Part shown: one piece after another, positions 7,745-16,192 of the stretch
Layout of the letters: each line of letters begins with the position of its first letter
How positions within the stretch are numbered: position 1 is the first letter of the stretch
Assembly (NCBI RefSeq): GCF_044336245.1
Contig: NZ_CP172346.1
Coordinates: 1-64,000, forward strand
Reading direction: 5' to 3'
Source: Schlesneria sphaerica
GTDB lineage: Bacteria; Planctomycetota; Planctomycetia; Planctomycetales; Planctomycetaceae
DNA length: 64,000 bases
Position numbers and translations under genes: made by a program
The notes under the pieces: model-generated
Seen by the model: the letters and a program-made list of their open reading frames with translations, nothing else
The model's database searches: none
Told to the model about the DNA's origin: nothing

Positions 7745-9066
7745 CACGGCCAGCGCGCATAGATAGGCGATTTGGGAAGACTGGCGCAAAGACCTTTGCG
7801 CTGGTACATGTTAGACATGGCACTTCTCGTGGGACTCTCTGTTGATCGACACAGGACGAGATGAGCCGCTCGGGAGCGGGGCATCCTTTCATGGCGGAAA
7901 AGCTGGTGAATGTCGAGTCGATTGGATCTTACTTCGAGTCGCTTTCGGATCCTCGGCATGAACGGAATCGGAAGCACCTGTTGGGAGACATTATCGTGAT
8001 CGCCGTCTGCGGAATCCTCTGCGGAAGCGACGGTCCCACAGCCATTCATCGCTGGGCAGCAAATCGTCAGGAATGGTTGTCGGAATTCTTGCCGCTGCCC
8101 AACGGCATCCCCTCGCGCGATTGCATTCGACGTTTGCTGATGGTGCTTAGCCCCGAAGCGTTTCAGAAGTGCTTTCAGCAATGGATTGCCAGCCAGCTGA
8201 TATCCTCCGAAGAGGATGGTAAAGAGAATAAGAAACGCTTGATTGCGATCGATGGGAAGACGTGTCGAGGTTCGCGTTCTGTTGCTGAGGGACTGAGTGC
8301 GCTGCACATCGTCAGCGCCTGGGCAAGCGAAGAAGGGATCGCCCTGGGACAAGTGGCCACGGAGGCAAAATCGAATGAAATCACAGCAATCCCTGAACTT
8401 CTCCGCCAAATTGGTCTCACCAATTCGTTGATTACGATCGATGCGATGGGCTGTCAGAAAGAGATTGCAAAACAGATCGTCGATGGCGGGGGCGATTTTG
8501 TCATCGCAGTGAAAGACAACCAACCGACACTGAGCCAGGCGATAGAAGACTACTTTGCGAAACATCTTGAGACTGACCTAGACGATTTGAAGTATCACAG
8601 TCATGAGACAAACGAGAAGGGGCACGGTCGATTCGATGAACGCTCTTATTACTTGACCGTAGTCCCGGGAGACTTCCCGCTGAAGAAAGAGTGGCCTTGG
8701 GTGAAGGCCATCGGTTATTCATTGCGGTTGTCACAACAGGGGAACGGACCACAAAGTTGCGAGGTTCGTTACTACATCAGCAGTCATTATTTCAGCGGCA
8801 AACGCTTCAGTGAGGCTGTCCGCGGCCACTGGAGTATCGAATCGATGCACTGGGTGCTTGATGTGACCTTCCGCGAAGACGATAGCCGCACGCGCGAACG
8901 GACGCTGGGAAACAACCTCAGCTGGCTCAGGCGTTTCGCGGTCACGCTGCTCAAGAGCCATCCCATCAAAGACAGCCTCCGCGGAAAGATGATCCGATGC
9001 TCAATGAACACAGACTTCCTTACACAAGTTATTACTCGTCAATATGTTTGATATGCGCTGGCCTTG
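7745..9066 (+). mobile_element. ISAs1-family insertion sequence, copy 2
   Basis: Imperfect terminal inverted repeats CACGGCCAGCGC (7745-7756) and the reverse complement of CAAGGCCAGCGC (9055-9066) enclose one transposase gene, total about 1.32 kb. The repeats are of the same type as those of copy 1 (core GGCCAGCGC). No target duplication is evident. The right end cuts a tyrosine-integrase gene. Confidence 0.75.
7861..9051 (+). CDS. ISAs1-family transposase (copy 2)
   Basis: A 396-aa transposase of the ISAs1 family with the same layout as the copy at 5240 but clearly diverged. The N-terminal region reads YFESLSDPRHERNRKHLL; the DDE residues lie in RLIAIDGKTCRGS, SLITIDAMGCQKE and GHWSIESMHWVLDV, followed by FREDDSRTRE. 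The ATG at 7861 has AGGA four bases upstream; an ATG at 7891 (MAEKLVNVES) without a ribosome site is closer to where the family similarity begins. The stop at 9049-9051 is only four bases inside the right terminal repeat. No frame break is visible. Confidence 0.93.
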   Translation: MSRSGAGHPFMAEKLVNVESIGSYFESLSDPRHERNRKHLLGDIIVIAVCGILCGSDGPTAIHRWAANRQEWLSEFLPLPNGIPSRDCIRRLLMVLSPEAFQKCFQQWIASQLISSEEDGKENKKRLIAIDGKTCRGSRSVAEGLSALHIVSAWASEEGIALGQVATEAKSNEITAIPELLRQIGLTNSLITIDAMGCQKEIAKQIVDGGGDFVIAVKDNQPTLSQAIEDYFAKHLETDLDDLKYHSHETNEKGHGRFDERSYYLTVVPGDFPLKKEWPWVKAIGYSLRLSQQGNGPQSCEVRYYISSHYFSGKRFSEAVRGHWSIESMHWVLDVTFREDDSRTRERTLGNNLSWLRRFAVTLLKSHPIKDSLRGKMIRCSMNTDFLTQVITRQYV

Positions 9067-9216
9067 CCTCCACTCCCGGATCATGTCTTCGTAGAGTTCG
9101 CGGGACTGGGGGGAGTCGTACTCACCAAGATAATGGTCCTTCCCGTCAATTCTGACGCGTGCTTGACCACTTGCGCGATGATGATGATACGCAGGCTCTT
9201 TTTTGCGTGCTGACAC
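9067..9216 (-). pseudogene. N-terminal stump of a planctomycete tyrosine integrase
   Basis: About 50 residues remain: a GTG start at 9216 with GAAAGGG upstream, then SARKKEPAYHHHRASGQARV and IDGKDHYLGEYDSPQSRELYEDMIREW. This basic PAYxxHxASGQARVxIDGKxxYLG opening is typical of phage-type tyrosine recombinases common in planctomycetes. The similarity ends exactly at the right end of the ISAs1-type element (9066/9067); the later codons of the open frame are IS sequence. The core-binding and catalytic domains are gone. The stump starts about 165 bases from the 3' end of tRNA-Pro, the expected place for the integrase of an element inserted in that tRNA. Confidence 0.7.
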
Positions 9217-9376
9217 GTGCGGTCCCTTTCAATGGGTATTCGAAAGCAATTGCTTTCGTACCGCACTGTGCCGATTGAAGAAGTAAGCGGGGTAGATATA
9301 GGGTATTCGCCAGTCTCTACACCGTCTCACATCCTAATAGCCAGTTGCCGTAACTTACGACTGAGCAATAGATTGT

Positions 9377-9392
9377 AAAAAATCGGGATGAC
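9377..9392. repeat. Right copy of the direct repeat, at the tRNA-Pro 3' end
   Basis: AAAAAATCGGGATGAC overlaps the last nine bases of tRNA-Pro plus its discriminator and T-run, and is identical to 2263-2278. Beyond the repeat one further mismatch is followed by a matching GG. It would be the tRNA-side attachment site of the 7.1-kb segment. Confidence 0.6.
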
Positions 9393-9457
9393 AGGATTTG
9401 AACCTGCGGCCTCTACGTCCCGAACGTAGCGCTCTAGCCAAGCTGAGCTACATCCCG
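9383..9457 (-). tRNA. tRNA-Pro (anticodon CGG)
   Basis: On the minus strand the sequence folds as a cloverleaf: acceptor CGGGATG paired with CATCCCG, D-arm with AGCTCAG, anticodon stem CTACG/CGTAG around the loop TTCGGGA (anticodon CGG), and T-arm with GGTTCAAATCC. The discriminator is A and no CCA is encoded. A T-run follows. The 3' half is duplicated at 2263. Confidence 0.95.
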
Positions 9458-9626
9458 TTTTTGTGCTGGTCGATACGGTTCTGAGTATATTTTGGGCTTG
9501 GAATGTCGGCAAGCGAATCGTTGGTTGTTCCGGGGCTGGGGCGTTAACATCCGTTCGGCTCCTCTCCCTGTTGCCGGGAGCCGGTTGTCACCTGCTTGAC
9601 GAATTTTCCTTTGCTTTTCCAGACAG

Positions 9627-10733
9627 ATGCTGATGCCTGCTGATATTCAAGATGCTGATGCCCGACAACGACTTGCGAAGCTGCCTCCTCTGAGTTACGG
9701 GCCGCTCACCCTGTCGTCCCGATACCTGCTTTCGCCTCTGGCGGGTTACACGAACCTGCCGTTCCGCCGGATTGTGCGTGAGATTGGGGGCGTGGGGCTG
9801 GCGACGACCGATCTGGTGAATGCGCGCGGGCTGCTGGATGGAAGCGGGAAGACTCTGCACCTGATTGAGACCTGTCCCGCGGATAGTCCCTTTGCCGTTC
9901 AGATTTTCGGTAGCGATCCGATCGTGATGCGGGATGCTTCGCAGTTTCTAGAGTCGCGCGGTGTGCATTCCATCGACATCAACATGGGTTGTCCCGTTCA
10001 GCGAATTACCAAAGGAGGAGCGGGAGCGAGCATGATGTGCCGGGTTGACAGTACGCTCGACCTGGTTCGGACGGTCGTGGAAGCGGTGAAGATTCCTGTC
10101 ACCGTGAAGATGCGGCTGGGGTGGGACAGTACTCAATTGACGGCTCCTCAGTTCGCACGAGAGTTTGAACAGGTCGGCATTGCCGCGGTTGCCATTCACG
10201 GCCGCACTCGCGAGCAGGGGTTCAGCGGGACCGTTGATCTGAGTGGTATTCGGAAAGTGGTTGAAGCGGTTGAGCGGATTCCGGTAATTGGAAACGGAGA
10301 CATCCGCTCCATCGCCGACGGCGAGCGAATGTTTCGGGAGACGGGCTGTCACGGAATTTCGATGGGGCGGGGAGCACTGGCAAACCCCTGGATTTTCCGG
10401 CAGTTTGTGGAGTGGGAAACGACGGGAAGCTATTCGCCTCCGGGGCATTTTGAGGACCGTCTGGAACTGTTACTACGGCAGTTCGGCTATCTGGAGCAGC
10501 AGCGCGGGACTGAGCGAGCGATTGTTTCGTTCCGCAAGATGGCTCACTGGTATCTGAAAGCGATGTGCGTGCGTGCGTCCCTGAGGAATCTGATGCAGAC
10601 CGCGCGGACGCGGGATGAGTTCGTGGCGGCCGTGCGGGAGATTGCGGCCTCAGGCCCCACCCGGGGAACTCGTACGGGAGTGTTGCCGGAACTGGTGATC
10701 CCTGTCCCGTCGGGGCCGGTTGAACGATGGTAG
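9627..10733 (+). CDS. dusB: tRNA-dihydrouridine synthase (DusB-type)
   Basis: A 368-aa FMN-dependent enzyme that reduces uridines in the D-loop of tRNA with NADPH. The TIM barrel starts with LLSPLAGYTNLPFRRIVREIG; the signature DINMGCPVQRITKGGAGASMM carries the proton-donating Cys122. FMN-phosphate contacts are seen in VTVKMRLGW, AIHGRTREQGFSG, IPVIGNGDI and GISMGRGALANPWIF, and a C-terminal helical tRNA-binding domain follows. Length is slightly above the usual 320-350 because of a short N-terminal extension; a second ATG at 9633 is possible. The gene stands alone. Assignment to the DusB subgroup is by overall likeness, and the exact U position is inferred. Confidence 0.9.
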   Translation: MLMPADIQDADARQRLAKLPPLSYGPLTLSSRYLLSPLAGYTNLPFRRIVREIGGVGLATTDLVNARGLLDGSGKTLHLIETCPADSPFAVQIFGSDPIVMRDASQFLESRGVHSIDINMGCPVQRITKGGAGASMMCRVDSTLDLVRTVVEAVKIPVTVKMRLGWDSTQLTAPQFAREFEQVGIAAVAIHGRTREQGFSGTVDLSGIRKVVEAVERIPVIGNGDIRSIADGERMFRETGCHGISMGRGALANPWIFRQFVEWETTGSYSPPGHFEDRLELLLRQFGYLEQQRGTERAIVSFRKMAHWYLKAMCVRASLRNLMQTARTRDEFVAAVREIAASGPTRGTRTGVLPELVIPVPSGPVERW

Positions 10734-10994
10734 TGCCAGCCGGTGCAATTGCGATGAAGTGTCACGATGAAAAATGTCCCGGTCAGTGAATCACGACTCC
10801 CCGAACCGTGATGGTCGGATGAAGGCGGTTTCATTCATGCGTGGCGTGGCCTCAGCAATATGGGTGGGGAGCAAGATCACCTGAAATGCCGTATTCTGGT
10901 GCTGCCACCGCCGATGGTAAATTATTCCCCGCTGTTCCTCCCGAGTCGGAGGGTGAGTCGCATGGCGAAGGACAGAGGATCAAGGAAATGAAGA

Positions 10995-12146
10995 ATGAGT
11001 GACCGGTTGAATTCCGGGGGGACTCCACCCGAACAGCCTACTGTTCCGGCGTGGCTCGTCTCCGTTCTGCTGCTTGCAGTCGCCGGAATGATGCTGCAGA
11101 ACGCGGGTTACCTGCCCGGTTTTGGGGGGCGCGCTGCTCGCGAGTCTCGGCCGATTACTCCACGCGGAGACCTCTCCGAAGACGAAAAGTCGACCATCGA
11201 AATCTTTCGGGAAGCGTCACCGAGTGTTGTCCACATTACGACGTTGTCGATTCGCCGTGACAGCCTGAATTTCCGAGCCCTGGAAGTTCCGGAAGGGACT
11301 GGAACGGGGTTTATCTACGATGACGCGGGGCATGTCGTGACAAACTACCACGTGGTCAGAAATGCACGTGCGGCCAAGGTGATGCTGGCGGACAATAGCA
11401 GCTGGACAGCATCGCTCGTCGGTTACGAAATGGACAAGGACATCGCGGTACTGAAGATTGACACGCCTCCGGGACGGCTCAAGAAAGTTGCGATTGGTGA
11501 GTCATCCACTCTTCAGGTGGGCCAGAAAGTATTTGCGATCGGTAGTCCGTTTGGACTGGATCAGACACTGACGACAGGTGTCATCAGCGGTCTGGGGCGC
11601 GAGATCAAGTCGATGAATGGTCGATCGATCGAAGGGGTCATTCAAACCGATGCCGCGATCAATCCGGGGAATTCGGGCGGACCGTTGCTCGACAGTGCTG
11701 GTCGCCTGATCGGGGTCAACACGATGATTGTGAGCGAGTCGGGGGCTTTCTCGGGAATCGGGTTTGCTGTCCCGGTGGATATTGTGAACCAGGTGGTGCC
11801 TCAACTGATCAAGTCGGGACGAATCGAGCAGGGTGTGCCCGGATTCAAAGTATTCGACGATTTGATCTCACGCCGGCTGGGAGTTGCGCAAGGGGCGCTG
11901 GTGGAACGTGTTTTCGAAGGAACCGGCGCTGAGGCGGCGGGGATTCAGGGGACGTACCGGGATGTCGACGGGACGATCTATCTCGGTGATATCATCATCG
12001 AGGTTGCAGGGCGGCCGATTCGGAGTGCCAACGATATGGCGAAGGCATTGGATGGGAAAAAGCCCGGCGACGAAGTTTCGATTCTACTGTTACGTGGCAG
12101 CTCACAAATCCGGGTGAAGGTCGTGCTTCAGGCGGCACGACGGTAA
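10995..12146 (+). CDS. HtrA/DegP-type serine protease with one PDZ domain
   Basis: A 383-aa membrane-anchored protease of family S1C. An N-terminal hydrophobic segment (PAWLVSVLLLAVAGMML, about 18-34) anchors it facing the periplasm. The trypsin fold has an intact triad: H119 in VVTNYHVV, D149 in DKDIAVLKID and S227 in INPGNSGGPLLD. One PDZ domain (about 290-375) ends the chain, with GTYRDVDGTIYLGDIIIEV as its core. HtrA proteins degrade or refold damaged envelope proteins as trimers or larger cages. The short length with a single PDZ domain fits the DegS/Deg-like class. It is a single gene; nothing in the flanks shows its regulation. Confidence 0.92.
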   Translation: MSDRLNSGGTPPEQPTVPAWLVSVLLLAVAGMMLQNAGYLPGFGGRAARESRPITPRGDLSEDEKSTIEIFREASPSVVHITTLSIRRDSLNFRALEVPEGTGTGFIYDDAGHVVTNYHVVRNARAAKVMLADNSSWTASLVGYEMDKDIAVLKIDTPPGRLKKVAIGESSTLQVGQKVFAIGSPFGLDQTLTTGVISGLGREIKSMNGRSIEGVIQTDAAINPGNSGGPLLDSAGRLIGVNTMIVSESGAFSGIGFAVPVDIVNQVVPQLIKSGRIEQGVPGFKVFDDLISRRLGVAQGALVERVFEGTGAEAAGIQGTYRDVDGTIYLGDIIIEVAGRPIRSANDMAKALDGKKPGDEVSILLLRGSSQIRVKVVLQAARR

Positions 12147-12436
12147 GAGAAATTCAACGCTGACTGTGGCACCGTGCGAGACAGAATCCGCGAGGACTCG
12201 ATCCGCTCTGCTTTCGGGTCCCGATAACTCACAGTCTTTTACGTGGAGTGGGGGCGTTTGATTTTCGGGGGGGGACCCCGCGAGACCAGTCGTTCCAACC
12301 GTCCCCTGCTCTGCTGAGTCGACCTTGAAGTACGCGGCATCAGTTTGTAGCGCGATGCACGCGCGAACAACGGAGGTATTCTGCGCACAGCGGTTTTTGG
12401 TGAGCGAGACGATGAGAAAGGGAAGACGGGATTCCC

Positions 12437-13834
12437 TCAGAAGACCATGGAGGCTCCGAGGGTGAAGACCTGGACTGAGGGGCTGTTGACAACGCCGCGA
12501 TCACTCCACAGAGCAAGGACTCGTGCATTGGGACCGTTGATGACGTATTCGACACCGAGATCCAGTGCGCGGGAGTAAAGTCCCGTGGAGGCTTCTTCGA
12601 AGTCGTGGTTGTATTGCTGGTAGCGGGTGAAGGGTCGCAATCGTCCTCGGACGGGGCCGACTGACAGGTCTTGCGGGATGATGTAGCCGACGTAAATGAA
12701 ACCACAATCCCCCTGCTGACCGCTGGTGGGAAGATCTTGATTGTCATAACGATAGACCGCCCCTTCGACGGTGATCACGCCATCGTTGGCCAGCGTCGTT
12801 TCGAAGAGAGCGTCGAGGCTGACACCCGTGAAGTTACGCGGGTCCTCGGCGGTTCCCAGTGCGTGACGTTGAGTCTGGACGGCAAAACCCAGGGCGAGAA
12901 TGTCTTTTTTGCCGTAGTAGGAGCTTTGGTGGTAGTAGCCGGGTTCAGGGTCGAGAAAGTTAACGGTGACGCGGGCATCGAACTGGATATTTCCGCTGGG
13001 ATTGGGGGGGCTGTCAGGAGGGTTTGTGTACGGCGACAGCAGGGATGCACCGGTTCCGTTGAAGGCACCGACGCTCCACTTGATCTTTCCCCCTTGCCAG
13101 GTGCCCCAGTAGGCACCCCCCATCTGACGACCATCGATGATTTGCGGATAGTTGGAGACGAAAGGAACATCCCAGCCGTTCACGAAGAAAGGTCCGTCGA
13201 TGTTTGAGCGGTCAGACGGCGGCAGGAATTGTCCCAGCCAGACGTTGAAGTAGTCACTCGTCTCCAGTTTGAGGATGGCATCCAGCAGGCTGAAGGACGT
13301 CGGGACGGTCAGTGCCTGTGGAGTAACCGTTTCCGAAAGATTGATATCCGAGTTGAGTTCGAACCCGACATATTTTGTGACCTGACCACTTGTCAGCAGT
13401 CGCATATTGTTCAGCGTGAAATAGCTGCCGAGGTCATTCGGCGAGGGACGAGTTTGCGAGTTAAATGAGGCACGGAGTGCCGCACCCACTTTGGCCCATT
13501 GGTCGGGATTCCAGGAATACTTGAATCCTCGAGGATCGTCGTAGGTATCACCATACGCCCCAAACCGAGTGGATGGCGGGGCCGCATCGGAACTCAGTTC
13601 AAAGAACGTCGGCGGAACCCCGGGATCGGTTCCTGCGGGAACATCATTCAGCGAACCCGGGGGAAGTGCCGGTTCAGGGAGGTTATTGAAAACGGAAGGA
13701 TCGTCACTGTCGGCAGATTCGTCGATGGCGGAGGCTCGCCGGACGGCACGATCGGAAGTTCGCTGAGCTGAAGCGACTTCGGTCCAGAATCCCAACCAGG
13801 ATGCGGTGAGCACCCCCATGATCAGGTACTTCAT
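12437..13834 (-). CDS. Outer-membrane porin (OprP/OprO-like)
   Basis: A 465-aa exported protein with a signal peptide (MKYLIMGVLTASWLGFWTEV, cleavage near ASA-Q). A Pro/Asp-rich linker of about 70 residues is followed by a long stretch of alternating beta-strand pattern typical of a 16-strand porin, including NNMRLLTSGQVTKYVGFELN, ETSDYFNVWLGQFLPP and a C-terminal strand ending in Phe (VFTLGASMVF), the usual outer-membrane assembly signal. It resembles phosphate/polyphosphate-selective porins that are numerous in planctomycetes, but the substrate cannot be inferred. The ATG at 13834 has GAGAGGTG upstream. It stands alone. Confidence 0.8.
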   Translation of the reverse strand: MKYLIMGVLTASWLGFWTEVASAQRTSDRAVRRASAIDESADSDDPSVFNNLPEPALPPGSLNDVPAGTDPGVPPTFFELSSDAAPPSTRFGAYGDTYDDPRGFKYSWNPDQWAKVGAALRASFNSQTRPSPNDLGSYFTLNNMRLLTSGQVTKYVGFELNSDINLSETVTPQALTVPTSFSLLDAILKLETSDYFNVWLGQFLPPSDRSNIDGPFFVNGWDVPFVSNYPQIIDGRQMGGAYWGTWQGGKIKWSVGAFNGTGASLLSPYTNPPDSPPNPSGNIQFDARVTVNFLDPEPGYYHQSSYYGKKDILALGFAVQTQRHALGTAEDPRNFTGVSLDALFETTLANDGVITVEGAVYRYDNQDLPTSGQQGDCGFIYVGYIIPQDLSVGPVRGRLRPFTRYQQYNHDFEEASTGLYSRALDLGVEYVINGPNARVLALWSDRGVVNSPSVQVFTLGASMVF

Positions 13835-14585
13835 TGAGATACACCTCTCATCGAAAACAGTGCCATAATACAGTCAGAAGCGGCAAGGGATTGGCCAGGA
13901 TTCTCATGTGTCACGGTGCGACCATGCTGGAAGAAGCACCGGTGGACCATGAAAAGAACTTGCGGGATCTCTTTGTCCAGTCACCTGAACGACTTGGGAA
14001 ACAAGCATGAGCACAAATTGACATGACGGGTTTCGCCGAGCACCAGCAACGCTCGCTTCCCGTGAATGAAGGGCCTCCCGGTAGCATGAACTGGCGACGG
14101 AAGCTCCGCTGCGGCGAGCGAACATTGAGATGAGCGATTCTTTTGTTCAGGCGGCCGTTTCCGACATCTTTCTCCGACGGTACTGTCAGGGACGTTACAA
14201 ACGAAATATCCGGTAGAGTCACCGGAATCATCAACTTCGACGTTTACTGACGCAAACTTGATACTCCTTGCTGTGAAAGCTCCATAAGTCCGTGAATAGT
14301 GGATCAGTTTTAAACGCGCTGGCACGTTGGCGGTTTACGAGATGGGGTGGAGGGCGTTCAATAAACGTTGCCTTTGCAGTCCGCAGCGAGGGGTGAGCGG
14401 CCCGATCAGAAATGCAATCGCTTTTCAAGGGTCACTCCTTCCCGTACAAACCAGGCATGGAAAACCAGTGTCTGAGACCATTTTCCTATTTCATCTTGAG
14501 CAATCGATGACGACATCAGCACGGCTGGAAGTGCTGCAATTGTTGCCGATTTCTGATTCAGGCTCGTATCTTGAGGCGAAGCGAT
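13835..14585. other. Intergenic region, 750 bases
   Basis: It lies between the divergent porin and chelatase genes, so it should hold both promoters. Several overlapping frames occur but none looks coding. A small CCGGT-AGAGTC-ACCGG hairpin is at about 14210-14225. I looked for a cobalamin riboswitch before the chelatase and saw no B12-box. Confidence 0.4.
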
Positions 14586-15983
14586 ATGACGTCGAAGTCC
14601 GGTACAATCGTGATTCCGGTCGAGTTTGGGACGCAGTGGAATCGTTCAGACATCATCAGTTTGGCCACGGCCCTGGAAACCCGCCTGGGACAGGCTGCAG
14701 GAGTCTGCTTTCTTGACGATCCGGTCGAATCGGCTATCTCGCTCGTTCAGTCGTTCGTGAAGAAAGGCCTTCGTCGGATCGTCGTCCTGCCGTTAGGGAC
14801 GAGTCACCTCAATGAGTCGCTGCCCCTTGCTCGAATGTTACTCGCCATCAGAGGGGCCGTGTCGGACGTCCATTTCCATGCGGCAGCACCCTTGTCATGG
14901 CTGGAGTGGACCGATTGGCTGAAACAAATTGCCACCGAATCGACTGTTCAGGCTGGGTATGAACCGTCAACCGTGGGACCGGTGGTTGTCGGACATGGAA
15001 CTCGTGACCCGATCGCAAATGCAGATCTGCCGAGAATTGCATACCTGCTCTCTCGCGAACTGCCCGGTCCAAGTGCGACGTATGCCTTTTGGAATGAAGC
15101 TCGTCCCGGCGTCTCCCGTGCGATCACTCACGCAGCAAGGGAGGGGGCCCGACACGTGCTGATCGTTACGTGGCTTGGCGACGGGGAGTCACACGCTGAT
15201 CTTGAGAGAGAATCTCTCGAAGTCGCGCGACCGTTGGGGGTCACCGTCTCCATCGTCAGCCCGTCACTCGTGCATCCGAGCCTGCTCGATCGGTTATCAA
15301 GTAAGCAGCAGGAAGGCTGTTCTGATGCGTCGCTGCAGTTGTATCTGGAGTTCGTTTCACAGTTGAAGAATGTTGAGTTGCTTGCCGGCAAGAACCGGGT
15401 AAGCGAGGCGGAGATGACGCCTGAAGCTGCTCGCGAGCTTGAGGAACTGGACCGCAAGCTGAACTCAATGTTGCCCCCGGAATATCAAGGGCAGTATGAG
15501 AGCGTTGCCCCAACTTCGATGGGAACGGCCGGCCTGAAGTATGACAGTGATGGGAACGTAGCTTGGGACGAAATCTGGACGAGTTTCTGTGATCTGGCCC
15601 TCGCGGGGGGGCCACCACATCGAGGAACGTTGCTGGAGGCGGTCACGGCTGCCGAAGTTCTGGCAGAACCCGAAGAATATCGAGCTGTCGTGCGAGAGAT
15701 CGAACGAGGGATTCGCATGGTGACGGGACTGCCCCTGATCACCAGTCGCAGTCCCGGATGGGTTGGCGTGATCTGCGAGAGCGAAGAGATGGCGGTCTGG
15801 CTGATGCGTGCGATCATCGTCGAGAACGTGGTGGTACGACGCGAAGGGGATATTTTGTATCTCCCCGCCGGCCCCAGGTTTACCGTCAAACGAGAAATCA
15901 AGAATGTCATCACGGCGATTGCAAAGACCGTCCACTACTGGAAAGCGCACTTGTTCTCGCAGCGCGATCCGCGGCGTGACTGA
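14586..15983 (+). CDS. Duplicated CbiX-type sirohydrochlorin chelatase with extra C-terminal domain
   Basis: A 465-aa protein with two tandem CbiX-like domains and an additional domain. CbiX inserts cobalt (or iron) into sirohydrochlorin in cobalamin or siroheme synthesis. The first domain (about 5-125) keeps the second-half His (LPLGTSHLNESLP, H74) but has EFGTQ where the first catalytic His should be. The second domain (about 130-255) keeps both: VVVGHGTRDP (H137) and GESHADLE (H203). After a linker, residues about 315-465 hold a conserved-looking segment starting near ALAGGPPHRGTLLEAV that I cannot name. The ATG at 14586 with GAGG upstream is preferred to a TTG at 14571. No other cobalamin gene is in the window. 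Confidence 0.75.
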   Translation: MTSKSGTIVIPVEFGTQWNRSDIISLATALETRLGQAAGVCFLDDPVESAISLVQSFVKKGLRRIVVLPLGTSHLNESLPLARMLLAIRGAVSDVHFHAAAPLSWLEWTDWLKQIATESTVQAGYEPSTVGPVVVGHGTRDPIANADLPRIAYLLSRELPGPSATYAFWNEARPGVSRAITHAAREGARHVLIVTWLGDGESHADLERESLEVARPLGVTVSIVSPSLVHPSLLDRLSSKQQEGCSDASLQLYLEFVSQLKNVELLAGKNRVSEAEMTPEAARELEELDRKLNSMLPPEYQGQYESVAPTSMGTAGLKYDSDGNVAWDEIWTSFCDLALAGGPPHRGTLLEAVTAAEVLAEPEEYRAVVREIERGIRMVTGLPLITSRSPGWVGVICESEEMAVWLMRAIIVENVVVRREGDILYLPAGPRFTVKREIKNVITAIAKTVHYWKAHLFSQRDPRRD

Positions 15984-16110
15984 TTCGTGTTTGAACTCCG
16001 TCACACGCGGTAGCGAAACGTACGCTCCTGCCGCGTCGGCCGGAATGCAGATAATTGTGAGGCGCTGAGTCAATCGCTGTGCAGTTTCGCTTCTGCAAGT
16101 GCTCGATACG

Positions 16111-16146
16111 TGGCCTCTCTCCCCCGAATTGATGAGGAGAGAGGCC
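16111..16146. terminator. Perfect hairpin between convergent genes
   Basis: TGGCCTCTCTCC (16111-16122) pairs perfectly with 16135-16146 around a 12-base loop, between the ends of the chelatase gene (plus) and argJ (minus). No strong T-run follows on either side, so it is either a weak bidirectional terminator or an RNA-stabilising structure. Confidence 0.5.
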
Positions 16147-16192
16147 AGACGAAATTCTCGCTGCACCCGCATTGAGTCTACGAGCAACGAAT

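Noticed and set aside
13835..14585. Cobalamin riboswitch before the CbiX-type gene
   Set aside because: No B12-box or matching fold is visible in the leader.
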